12,202 nucleotides of DNA from an uncultured Eubacteriales bacterium (GCA_900550625.1 URSW01000031.1:1-12202), one strand, 5' to 3'; numbered from the stretch's first letter, positions 1-5,938 are shown. Notes: generated from the sequence alone by a model not told the origin. Numbers and translations are program-made.

Positions 1-2
1 TG

Positions 3-81
3 CTCCAAGCGGGCGGCATCTTCGCTCATATGGTACGGCTTCAGACCGAGAGCCGGAGCTGGACGCTCGCAAAGGCATAAT
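3..81 (+). CDS. C-terminal end of a gene, probably an ABC exporter ATPase/permease (5' partial)
   Basis: An open frame enters from the left edge and ends at a TAA at 79-81. The last 25 residues include GGIFAHMVRLQTES and end SWTLAKA. Seen in sequence: only this tail. From family knowledge, many fused ABC exporters (MsbA/LmrA type) end after the nucleotide-binding domain with a helix of the form 'L..GGIYA.MV.LQTES', so I infer the end of such a transporter. No Walker or signature motif lies in the window, so the call rests on the tail alone. A strong hairpin begins 19 bp after the stop, which supports a gene end here. Other frames are also open across this stretch but have no recognisable protein character. 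Confidence 0.5.
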
Positions 82-99
82 CCTCTTTTTGCCCCGTAC

Positions 100-167
100 A
101 ATACAGAGAAAGATACCGGAAAGCCTCGAGGTGTACAATGTGAGCTTCCGGTATCTTTTTCTGTATT
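100..167 (+). terminator. Long hairpin, probable terminator of the left-edge gene
   Basis: Bases 100-121 are the reverse complement of 146-167 with one mismatch, which would be a G-U pair in RNA. The arms contain AAAGATACCGGAA and TTCCGGTATCTTT. The right arm holds a T5 run. A stem of about 22 bp placed 19 bp after a stop codon fits a transcription terminator. There is no separate U-tract after the stem, so a processing or mRNA-stabilising hairpin is also possible. Confidence 0.55.
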
Positions 168-168
168 C

Positions 169-335
169 GGATCGGAGACTTTTGCATCGTCCCCATCTCC
201 GTCAGCCGAAGGGCGGGCATGATTATGCGGTTTTCCGGGGTGAGAATCGCCGTTTTTTTCTTTGCTGTGGGCGATTCCCAAAAGCAGAAAGGATTATGCC
301 TCCTTGCCAGTTTTTTGAAAATGCCGCCGTTCGGG
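169..335. other. Intergenic stretch with a small inverted repeat and no convincing gene
   Basis: I see no gene with a ribosome binding site and protein-like composition here. The open frames that cross it on both strands have no recognisable domains. The only structure is an exact 8-bp inverted repeat, GAATCGCC at 244-251 and GGCGATTC at 270-277, around an 18-base T-rich loop. It lies beyond the terminator of the minus-strand operon and has no obvious client gene. Confidence 0.4.
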
Positions 336-374
336 AACAAAAAAGCACCTGCTTTCAGTCACGAAAACAGGTGC
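336..374 (-). terminator. Intrinsic terminator of the ABC transporter operon
   Basis: On the minus strand GCACCTG (374-368) pairs with CAGGTGC (351-345), with three further A-T pairs inside after one mismatch. T6 follows at 344-339. It lies 33 bp after the stop of the small membrane protein gene, the last gene of the operon. The stem plus U-tract is the standard rho-independent form. Confidence 0.85.
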
Positions 375-406
375 GTGGAGCGGTGTTCGGCTTTGGAAGC
401 GGAGCG

Positions 407-604
407 TTACCATTTCCCCTTTTTAATCCTTCCGCCAATCAGGATAACAGAAAACACAGCGACCACAATCACAGCGGAAATCCATATGGGCGAAAGCACC
501 CATATCCAACTCCACCGGATAACTCCCAACAGCTTCAGCACAATAAAGATAATCGTCAGAACGGATACGATGCCAAGCCCGCCTTGTTTTGCTTTATTAT
601 CCAT
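407..604 (-). CDS. Small two-helix membrane protein (transmembrane Fragile-X-F-like)
   Basis: This is a 65-residue protein with two hydrophobic segments. Residues about 11-28 include VSVLTIIFIVLKLLGVI. After the aromatic turn RWSWIWVLSPIWI, residues about 42-57 form the second helix, ending in the basic tail GGRIKKGKW. The pattern 'VLTIIFIVLKL.G.I.WSW.WVLsPiWI' is one I recognise from short bacterial proteins annotated as transmembrane Fragile-X-F family. Their function is not established. The start ATG overlaps the permease stop by 8 bp (ATGGATAA), which suggests translational coupling. An AAGGAGG lies at 626-620, 15 bases upstream, which is rather far. As last gene of an ABC operon it could be an accessory subunit or a passenger; nothing in the sequence decides this. 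Confidence 0.8.
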   Translation of the reverse strand: MDNKAKQGGLGIVSVLTIIFIVLKLLGVIRWSWIWVLSPIWISAVIVVAVFSVILIGGRIKKGKW

Positions 605-1838
605 ATTGTTTCTTAAAAACCTCCTTCATAATTTTTGTAAGCTTCGGTGGTGTGCCGTAAAGAAGCACGCCTACACGGTAAATTTTAGCCGACAGAATGC
701 CGATACCGACTGTAGAGCCGATTAGAATTGCAATAGAAATGAAAATTTCATACCAGGCAACCGTACTCATACAGATTCTCGTAAACATAGCCATTGGCGA
801 AGTGAACGGAATATACGAGAATACCTTCATCAACATGGAGTTTACGTTGCCGCCGATCATCGAGAACAGAACAACCATAAAAGCAATAATGAAAAGGGAG
901 GTGACAGGCAGCACCATAGTGCTTATATCTTCAAGCTTTGACGCGGTTGAGCCGATTGCGCCGTAAAGGAAAGCGTAAATCAAAAAGCCGAGAACAAAGA
1001 ACACGAGCATATAAATAAACAGGCTTATTGGCATATCGAATATCGAAGCGATTACCGGATTCTGCAACTGCGCTTTGTTGATATTATAAAACAGCAATGC
1101 CGACCCGAACACAAGCACAAGTTGGGTAAAGCCTACGATACAGGACGCAAAAACCTTTCCGAACATCATACTTGTCGGCTTTGCGCTCGTAATCAGAACT
1201 TCCATAGCGCGAGAGCTCTTTTCACTTGCCACGTTGGTCGCAACAAGCTGCCCGTAAAGCATAATCACCATATATAATGCAAATATCATTATGTAGGTGT
1301 AGAAATAATTTTTTATCTGGTCAACACCGAGTGTCGTCGTGTCGCTTTCGATAACCACCGACATAATATCTTTCGCCTGTTCGGGGGACAGCCCGCTTTG
1401 TATCATCGCGTTCACTCTGTAAACCTCTTGCAATACCGTGTTCGCAACAGCCTGATTGGAATCCCTCATATTGAGATTGTTTACATAATAAGTGTAAGAC
1501 GACGGGCTGTTCAGAACAAAAGCGCACTCGACGCTTGCGCTTGTAATTTGCGATTTTATATCGTCAAGTGTTCCGTCCGCAACCTTTATGTTATACCCAG
1601 TAAAGGCTTGCGTAAAATATTCCTTTACGGTTTTAGAAAGGGTTTCGTCCTCGGCGTACACAAGCATTACGGGAAGATCCTTTGACGGGGTTGTCCCGGA
1701 CTTGAACGCCGATATAATATTTGGAATAAACATAGCGACAGCGATTGCGACTACAAGAAATATCGTGACGCCTGTAAAGACTTTGTTTTTAAGATAGCCT
1801 TTAAGCTCGAATTTGAGTATTTTTCCAAACTGTTTCAT
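597..1838 (-). CDS. ABC-2 type transporter permease, NatB/YhaP-like
   Basis: This 413-residue membrane protein is the transmembrane half of an export-type ABC transporter. The first helix spans residues about 21-43. A large extracytoplasmic segment of about 125 residues follows. The C-terminal half carries about five helices, including FYTYIMIFALYMVIMLYGQL and FIYMLVFFVLGFLIYAFLYG. The cytoplasmic loop NVASEKSSRAMEVLITSAKP is the hallmark of the ABC2_membrane_3/NatB/YhaP group, where 'EK..R..EvLltS..p' contacts the ATPase. Known members export sodium, drugs or peptides; the substrate here cannot be read from the sequence. The start ATG has AAGGAGG at 1852-1846, overlapping the stop of the ATPase gene, so the two are co-translated partners. 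Length and topology are normal for the family. Confidence 0.92.
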   Translation of the reverse strand: MKQFGKILKFELKGYLKNKVFTGVTIFLVVAIAVAMFIPNIISAFKSGTTPSKDLPVMLVYAEDETLSKTVKEYFTQAFTGYNIKVADGTLDDIKSQITSASVECAFVLNSPSSYTYYVNNLNMRDSNQAVANTVLQEVYRVNAMIQSGLSPEQAKDIMSVVIESDTTTLGVDQIKNYFYTYIMIFALYMVIMLYGQLVATNVASEKSSRAMEVLITSAKPTSMMFGKVFASCIVGFTQLVLVFGSALLFYNINKAQLQNPVIASIFDMPISLFIYMLVFFVLGFLIYAFLYGAIGSTASKLEDISTMVLPVTSLFIIAFMVVLFSMIGGNVNSMLMKVFSYIPFTSPMAMFTRICMSTVAWYEIFISIAILIGSTVGIGILSAKIYRVGVLLYGTPPKLTKIMKEVFKKQYG

Positions 1839-1850
1839 CGCTCTGCCTCC

Positions 1851-2741
1851 TTACACATGCGCGCCTGCGTGCTCTACGAATATATCGTTAAGGGAGGGCT
1901 CAAACACTTTCACCTCGTCAATATCATAGGATTCCACAAGACGTTTCATCATAGACTGCTTTTCGGCGGGGCTTGTAAGCTGAATAAGCAACGTGCCGTC
2001 CTCGCGTTCGGCGCAAGCCTCGCCCAAATCGGACTTTATCCGTTCGGGCTTTGTTGTGCTTACCACCAACTTATCGCGCACGTAATTCCTCTTTATTTCA
2101 AGCAAATCTCCGCTGATTGCAACTCTGCCCGCACTGAGAATGGCGATACTGTCGCAGAATTCCTCTATGTACGCCATCTGGTGGCTTGAAAACAAAACGA
2201 TTTTCCCTTGCGAAATCTGTTCCTTTACCACATCCTTCAGGAGCATGGCATTTACGGGATCAAGTCCCGAAAAAGGCTCGTCAAGAATGACAATGTGCGG
2301 ATCGTGCGCAAGTGCTGTTATCAACTGAATTTTCTGCTGGTTTCCTTTTGAAAGGGTATCGAGCCGTTTGTTGCGGTACTCGGTCATACCGAGCCTGTCC
2401 AGCCAGTAATCAACCGCCTTGACTGCCTCTTTTGCACTCAACCCTTTCAGTTCCGCAAAATATGCAAGCTGGTCAATAACAAGCTTTTTCGGGTACAGTC
2501 CTCTTTCTTCGGGAAGATAGCCAAGCCCGATTTTGTGATAATCAATCGGCTTTCCGTCCAGAAGCACCTCTCCGCCGTTTGCGGGAAACACATTCATAAT
2601 AATACGGATAGACGTCGTTTTACCCGCGCCGTTTCTGCCGAGCAGCCCGAACGCTTTGCCGCCCTCTGCCGTGAAAGAAACACCCTTGAGAACCTCTTTC
2701 TCGCCAAAAGACTTATCTATATTGTTTAATTCAAGAATCAT
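1851..2741 (-). CDS. ABC transporter ATP-binding protein, NatA/YhaQ-like
   Basis: This 296-residue ATPase powers the permease encoded immediately downstream. Motifs seen: Walker A GRNGAGKT at residues 35-42, family-typical GYLPEERGLYPK at about 74-85, signature LSKGNQ at 130-135, Walker B IVILDEP at 150-156, D-loop SGLD, and switch histidine H187 in LFSSHQM. The C-terminal 85 residues, ending SLNDIFVEHAGAHV, are the DUF4162-like tail typical of this group. I start it at the second ATG (2741-2739): GAGG at 2754-2751 is 9 bases from that ATG but directly abuts the earlier ATG at 2750, which would leave no SD spacing. The earlier start would add only MGY. The gene heads a three-gene operon with a possible attenuator and operator-like repeats upstream. 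Confidence 0.95.
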   Translation of the reverse strand: MILELNNIDKSFGEKEVLKGVSFTAEGGKAFGLLGRNGAGKTTSIRIIMNVFPANGGEVLLDGKPIDYHKIGLGYLPEERGLYPKKLVIDQLAYFAELKGLSAKEAVKAVDYWLDRLGMTEYRNKRLDTLSKGNQQKIQLITALAHDPHIVILDEPFSGLDPVNAMLLKDVVKEQISQGKIVLFSSHQMAYIEEFCDSIAILSAGRVAISGDLLEIKRNYVRDKLVVSTTKPERIKSDLGEACAEREDGTLLIQLTSPAEKQSMMKRLVESYDIDEVKVFEPSLNDIFVEHAGAHV

Positions 2742-2750
2742 ATATCCCAT

Positions 2751-2754
2751 CCTC
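2751..2754 (-). promoter_or_regulatory. Ribosome binding site that decides the ATPase start
   Basis: GAGG on the minus strand lies 9 bases from the ATG at 2741 and 0 bases from the ATG at 2750. Only the downstream start has a workable spacing. Confidence 0.6.
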
Positions 2755-2802
2755 GCCGATTGTAATTTTATTCTTGCAGACTGGATTGATTTGGAAATGT
2801 TT

Positions 2803-2824
2803 TTATGATGTCATTATGATGTCA
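2803..2824. repeat. Two exact tandem 11-bp repeats upstream of the ABC operon
   Basis: TTATGATGTCA occurs at 2803-2813 and again at 2814-2824 with no gap. Each copy contains ATGA-N2-TCAT, a small inverted repeat. The period of 11 bp is about one helical turn, so two protein subunits could bind the same DNA face. It lies 62-83 bp upstream of the ATPase start, where an operator or a local promoter could sit. I see no convincing -35/-10 pair for the operon here, so the function is inferred. Confidence 0.5.
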
Positions 2825-2849
2825 TATTTATAATCAATCACGCGGCTTT

Positions 2850-2867
2850 TAACGTTACGATACGTTA
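2850..2867. promoter_or_regulatory. 18-bp interrupted palindrome, operator-like
   Basis: TAACGT (2850-2855) and ACGTTA (2862-2867) form exact 6-bp half-sites separated by 6 bp. It lies between the attenuator-like terminator and the ABC ATPase, next to the tandem 11-bp repeats. The form suits a dimeric repressor, but no regulator gene for it is in the window. It is too short to act as a terminator. Confidence 0.4.
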
Positions 2868-2920
2868 TGGATCAAGTCCGTTGTTCTTTTGTGATTCATT
2901 TCCTCGTCGTTACTTCCTTC

Positions 2921-2965
2921 AAAAATAACAAAAAAGCGCAAGGAAAAAGTCATTTCTCTGCGCTT
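2921..2965 (-). terminator. Intrinsic terminator overlapping a leader ORF
   Basis: On the minus strand AAGCGCA (2965-2959) pairs with TGCGCTT (2940-2934). The stem extends inward through a mismatch, a G-U pair and four more pairs (TTTC/GAAA), leaving a 6-base loop at 2952-2947. The 3' arm runs into TTTTTTGTTATTTTT (2935-2921). No conventional gene lies just upstream on this strand; the only unit it can end is the short transcript from the promoter at 3098-3126. It lies 180 bp upstream of the ABC ATPase on the same strand, so read-through would reach the operon. Confidence 0.75.
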
Positions 2966-2985
2966 GTAATCTTATTGTGTTTCAT
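2950..2985 (-). CDS. Putative 11-codon leader peptide (MKHNKITSAEK)
   Basis: A minus-strand ATG at 2985-2983 has GGGAGG at 3000-2995, spaced 9 bases. It opens a frame of 11 codons ending with TGA at 2952-2950. The last codons (SAEK) are the rising arm of the terminator at 2921-2965, and the stop lies in its loop. CTCTC at 3008-3004 can pair with GGGAG at 3000-2996 across a 3-base loop, partly hiding the SD. Known precedent: leader ORFs overlapping terminators control antibiotic-responsive transporters such as bmrCD in Bacillus. I infer a similar role. A second frame covering the upstream part of this transcript, ending at 2972, has charged, protein-like codons (for example KYQEQDKEAEQNRQ) but no start codon after the promoter. 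The region might therefore be a decayed gene. Confidence 0.4.
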   Translation of the reverse strand: MKHNKITSAEK

Positions 2986-3097
2986 TGGCGGTTACCTCCC
3001 GTCGAGAGCTTTTGGTTTTAATAATTTGTCGGTTTTGTTCTGCCTCTTTATCTTGTTCTTGATATTTCAGTATCTCTATACGGATACCATCAAATGT

Positions 3098-3126
3098 ATT
3101 ATAGCACAAAATTTTTATTTTTTCAA
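3098..3126 (-). promoter_or_regulatory. Strong minus-strand promoter of the leader transcript
   Basis: On the minus strand TTGAAA (3126-3121) and TATAAT (3103-3098) are separated by exactly 17 bp, with a TG one base before the -10 (extended -10). Transcription would begin near 3091. The product up to the terminator at 2921-2965 would be about 170 nt, with read-through into the ABC operon. The stretch 3127-3259 to the right holds no other feature I can support. Confidence 0.75.
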
Positions 3127-3259
3127 GCTTTAACGCGCCATGCTATACCAAAACCACACTTCTAATACATGGTTCAGTAAAAATTAAATAGTTGAGAAGA
3201 AAAAACTCCTTCCGGCAAGATAACAATTGAAAGTTCGCTTTTTTGTAAATCTTTTAAGG

Positions 3260-3288
3260 TTGTTTTCCGATCGGTTTTATGATATAAT
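3260..3288 (+). promoter_or_regulatory. Promoter of the LytTR response regulator gene
   Basis: TTGTTT (3260-3265), a 17-bp spacer and TATAAT (3283-3288) with an upstream TG (extended -10). The start point near 3295 leaves about a 25-nt leader to the ATG at 3321. The 12 bases TGATATAATGTA are identical to the -10 region of the giant surface protein gene. Confidence 0.8.
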
Positions 3289-3320
3289 GTATTAAAGTGC
3301 ATGTGATTGCGGGTGAGAAA

Positions 3321-4040
3321 ATGAACACATACCGAATAGCCGTTTGTGACGACGATCCGGTCATGAGAGAACAATTGCATTCTTTCTGCAGGGAGTTGCT
3401 GGACGGAGAAAGTATTCCGTATGCGATAACAGCTTTTCCCTCTGCCGCGGAACTTGAGAAAAGGATGAATTCTGATGTCGAGAAACCGTTCAATCTGCTT
3501 ATCTTGGATATTCAGATGAACGGCATGACGGGACTGGAGCTGGCGCGTTCTCTGCGAAGCAAGGACGACCGTATTTCAATTATATTTGTGACCGCATGCG
3601 ACAATTATCTTTCCGAGGGCTATGATGTACAGCCCATTCATTTTCTTCTTAAACCGATTTGCCGGGAAGCACTGGCAAATGCAATCCGTACGGATCTTAA
3701 ATTGAATTACTTACCCAAAGCAGTCACGCTTAGCATCGGTAATAAGATACTGCATTTCTCCGTGTCGGAAATACGTTATGTAGAAAGTTATAACCACAAC
3801 ATAATCATTCATCAAAGTTCCGGAAACAGCAACACCTATTATCTTTCTCTTACCGAGTTTGAAAAACAGCTTCCAAAAGGCCATTTTTCACGTTGTCATA
3901 ACAGCTTTCTGGTGAATCTGAGCAGAGTAAAGGAAATCGGACGGACGGACCTAACGCTTCGAAATGGTGATATGCTTCCTGTGGGGCGTACATACTATAA
4001 AGCCTTTCAAAGCGCATTTATACGATATATAAATCAATAA
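3321..4040 (+). CDS. LytTR-family response regulator (AgrA/LytR type)
   Basis: This 239-residue cytoplasmic DNA-binding regulator has two domains. The receiver (about 1-120) shows the acidic pocket CDDDP at 9-13, phospho-acceptor D63 in LLILDIQMNG, T91 in FVTA and K111 in FLLKPI, so all catalytic residues are present. The LytTR domain (about 134-239) carries IRYVESYNHNIIIH, the core FSRCHNSFLVNLSRVKEI and the ending GRTYYKAFQSAFIRYI. LytTR proteins bind pairs of direct repeats spaced about two helical turns. I use the ATG at 3321, which has GGGTGAG 3 bases upstream. The earlier in-frame ATG at 3297 lies almost on the predicted transcription start and has no SD. The gene converges with the GHKL kinase gene, its likely partner, and I propose the direct repeats at 5846-5877 as its target. 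Confidence 0.95.
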   Translation: MNTYRIAVCDDDPVMREQLHSFCRELLDGESIPYAITAFPSAAELEKRMNSDVEKPFNLLILDIQMNGMTGLELARSLRSKDDRISIIFVTACDNYLSEGYDVQPIHFLLKPICREALANAIRTDLKLNYLPKAVTLSIGNKILHFSVSEIRYVESYNHNIIIHQSSGNSNTYYLSLTEFEKQLPKGHFSRCHNSFLVNLSRVKEIGRTDLTLRNGDMLPVGRTYYKAFQSAFIRYINQ

Positions 4041-4085
4041 AATCAGCGGGTGTCATTTTCAAATGAATGACACCCGCTGATTTTA
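4038..4085. terminator. Shared bidirectional terminator of regulator and kinase genes
   Basis: A perfect 20-bp inverted repeat (4038-4057 with 4066-4085) has an 8-base loop. The core is CAGCGGGTGTCATT, flanked by A-rich and T-rich ends that supply the U-tract in each direction. The left arm begins with the TAA stop of the response regulator, and the right arm abuts the kinase stop at 4086-4088. One element therefore ends both converging genes. Confidence 0.93.
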
Positions 4086-5753
4086 TTATTTTTTAGGAAT
4101 TCTTAAAGCGGTCTGAACAGTAAAAACATTTTCATCCGAAATAAAAATATCCAGCATACTGTGATATTTCTCTGCGACAGCGTTCATAAGCTTTAATCCA
4201 AAGCCATGACTTTCCTTTTCATCCTTTGTAGAAATATACTGCCCGTTCTTATCCTGTTTTGGCTCTTCAATAAACGAATTCTCACATTTTACAGCGAGAA
4301 AACCGTTTCGTTCCTCTGCCTTGAATCGGATAAAGCTTTTTTCCGTGCAGCGCGAGGCCGCCTCTATAGCATTATCCAACATATTCATAAGCAGCGCGCA
4401 CAGTTCATTTTCGGAAATCGGAATCTCTGCGGACACCGAAGCAGTGGCATCAAATGATATTCCCGCCCGTGCCGCTCTGTAGGCAGCATCCTGCAAAATA
4501 GCATTGACAACGAAATTTTTGGAAAAGTGTGTTTGCGCCAGGTGCTCGCACTGTCCTCTCATATCCTGCAGCATTTTGCCCAGAGTTTCATAGTCTCCCT
4601 TTTTGTAAGCCGACTCCAAGGCAACAATTCTGTGTCTTTCCTCATGCCTGATTGCCTCACTTGCCCTCATTTTGCTTTCGATGGCACGATATCCATCCAG
4701 AATCAGCTGATTGTGCAGGCGGAGCGCCTGTGTTTCCGTTCGCTGCGTGACAAAGGCGCACATCACTGCATATGTAGAAATTACCGCACAAACAGCAGTC
4801 AGCCAAACGGTAATCCAATACAAAAGTTCCCCATAATGCCCAAGCTCAACTGTATCACGGAACATCTGCACGATATATCCTGCAAGATACCCATTTACGG
4901 CGGCAGATATTCCGAAAGCAATCAACAGTGTAGTAAAGCTGACCGCCGTAGTGATTCCAAAATACTTCCAAAATTTCCGCTGTCGGTTCATTGCAAGAAA
5001 AAGAATCAGTAACAGTATAAAGAAGAAGCCAACCTCCCGGCGGATAAGAAAATCGACCAACCGGTTATTCAGGAAGAAATAGCCCATTCCCTTTGTAATC
5101 CACTGTGCCGTAAGACCGGCAGCCGCAAGAAGCAGCGGAATCAGACTCCAGTCGGGCTTTTTGTGTGCAACTCCCAAAAGAAATATACCCGCCACAAGAA
5201 GTGAAATCGCTGCGGTTACGCCGGCGGGAATTCCGTAAAAATTAGCATATGCATAGCTCTCAGTCGCATCGTATTCTACTGGTACAAAGCGAGCAGCCGG
5301 AGGAAACACCAAGCTGGTTGTACTTTTAACTACACATGTCATTGTGACATGGCATTCTTCATTTCTCGGCATAGGAATTACTGCCTGTGTCTGTCCCGCT
5401 GCCCCTGCAGGGACAGCGGACGAGGAGTGCCATACCTCAACTCCGTTGATACAAACCGTAAGCTCCAACCCTGCCGTTTCAAACACCAGATTCCAGTTTT
5501 CCTCTGTCGGCGGAAAAACAGTTTCAAGCCGAAAACTCTCCCCTGTTTGAGGCACAACGGTATAATCCAACGAACTTTCAGAGCCGTCTGTCTCAATTTT
5601 GACAGAAGACTGCCAATCAATATAGCGAATCGACATGTCCGTCTTAATAAAAAACTGCAGAAAACGCATTGTCCCCAAACAAAGCAGTATAAAAACGGCA
5701 GTACAAACAACCTGCAGGCAGCGTTTCATATTCGAAATTTCATTCCTTTCCAT
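4086..5753 (-). CDS. Membrane sensor histidine kinase, GHKL (AgrC-like) family
   Basis: This 555-residue sensor probably phosphorylates the LytTR regulator encoded convergently. The first helix lies at about 10-35. An extracytoplasmic domain (about 36-172), rich in beta-strand-like sequence, comes next, followed by five to six hydrophobic segments from about 173 to 335. The layout resembles 7TMR-DISM sensors. The linker carries the H-box IRHEERHRI with H370 as likely phospho-acceptor, then the typical YKKGDYETLGKML. The ATP-binding domain has N-box NMLDNAIEA (N457, N461) and G-box SHGFGLKL (516-520), so it should be active. The H-box reads HEERH where many relatives read HDxxH. The start at 5753 has only a weak SD; an in-frame ATG at residue 9 (5729) is possible. 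It is divergent from the giant surface protein gene. Confidence 0.93.
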   Translation of the reverse strand: MERNEISNMKRCLQVVCTAVFILLCLGTMRFLQFFIKTDMSIRYIDWQSSVKIETDGSESSLDYTVVPQTGESFRLETVFPPTEENWNLVFETAGLELTVCINGVEVWHSSSAVPAGAAGQTQAVIPMPRNEECHVTMTCVVKSTTSLVFPPAARFVPVEYDATESYAYANFYGIPAGVTAAISLLVAGIFLLGVAHKKPDWSLIPLLLAAAGLTAQWITKGMGYFFLNNRLVDFLIRREVGFFFILLLILFLAMNRQRKFWKYFGITTAVSFTTLLIAFGISAAVNGYLAGYIVQMFRDTVELGHYGELLYWITVWLTAVCAVISTYAVMCAFVTQRTETQALRLHNQLILDGYRAIESKMRASEAIRHEERHRIVALESAYKKGDYETLGKMLQDMRGQCEHLAQTHFSKNFVVNAILQDAAYRAARAGISFDATASVSAEIPISENELCALLMNMLDNAIEAASRCTEKSFIRFKAEERNGFLAVKCENSFIEEPKQDKNGQYISTKDEKESHGFGLKLMNAVAEKYHSMLDIFISDENVFTVQTALRIPKK

Positions 5754-5791
5754 TCAACTTCATAACTCGGAGCGCCGAACTTTTCATCATT

Positions 5792-5820
5792 ATTTTACTG
5801 GCTTTTTTCTCGTTTTGCAA
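5792..5820 (-). promoter_or_regulatory. Promoter of the sensor kinase gene
   Basis: On the minus strand TTGCAA (5820-5815), a 17-bp spacer and TAAAAT (5797-5792). The predicted start is near 5785, giving a leader of about 30 nt to the ATG at 5753. The direct repeats at 5846-5877 begin 26 bp upstream of this -35, so a bound regulator could also touch this promoter. Confidence 0.65.
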
Positions 5821-5845
5821 GAGATATTTCACGCTTCACCCCGTC

Positions 5846-5877
5846 TACAGCGTAAACAACCGATATACAGCGTAAAC
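5846..5877. promoter_or_regulatory. Paired 12-bp direct repeats, probable LytTR regulator binding site
   Basis: TACAGCGTAAAC occurs exactly at 5846-5857 and 5866-5877, a period of 20 bp or about two helical turns. LytTR regulators such as AgrA and ComE bind paired direct repeats of about 9 bp with a period near 21 bp, often beginning ACAG or ACA-TT. The pair ends 4 bp before the poor -35 of the giant gene's promoter, at about -40 to -71 from its predicted start, a normal activator position. A LytTR regulator is encoded 2 kb away. Similarity of ACAGCGTAA to the ACAGTTAAG-like consensus is partial, so the regulator assignment is an inference. Confidence 0.7.
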
Positions 5878-5880
5878 GAC

Positions 5881-5910
5881 ACGACAGAGGCCGACATAAT
5901 TTGATATAAT
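5881..5910 (+). promoter_or_regulatory. Promoter of the giant surface protein gene
   Basis: TATAAT at 5905-5910 with an upstream TG (extended -10). The best -35 is ACGACA at 5881-5886 with an 18-bp spacer, a poor match. A good -10 with a weak -35 beside direct repeats suggests activator dependence. The start near 5917 leaves a leader of about 92 nt. Confidence 0.7.
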
Positions 5911-5920
5911 GTAAGAGAGG

Positions 5921-5938
5921 AAGTATAACAGAATACTT
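5921..5938 (+). other. Small hairpin near the 5' end of the giant gene's mRNA
   Basis: AAGTAT (5921-5926) and ATACTT (5933-5938) form a 6-bp stem with a 6-base loop a few bases after the predicted transcription start. A 5' terminal stem can stabilise an mRNA. The stem is A-T rich and weak, so this is tentative. Confidence 0.3.

Noticed and set aside
41..340. 99-codon minus-strand open frame
   Set aside because: It starts just past the U-tract of the operon terminator, crosses the long hairpin at 100-167 and runs antisense to the tail of the left-edge gene. Its composition is not protein-like.
89..725. Long plus-strand open frames crossing the left gap and the small membrane protein gene
   Set aside because: They span a terminator and lie antisense to two supported minus-strand genes. 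They have no SD and no recognisable domain.
2867..3133. 88-codon plus-strand open frame starting MDQVRCSF
   Set aside because: It runs antisense over the promoter, leader ORF and terminator on the minus strand, has no ribosome binding site, and its hydrophobic composition follows from the T-rich strand.
3174..3260. Possible minus-strand terminator near TTTTTT with a weak stem
   Set aside because: The stem needs several G-U pairs, and no minus-strand gene lies upstream to be terminated.
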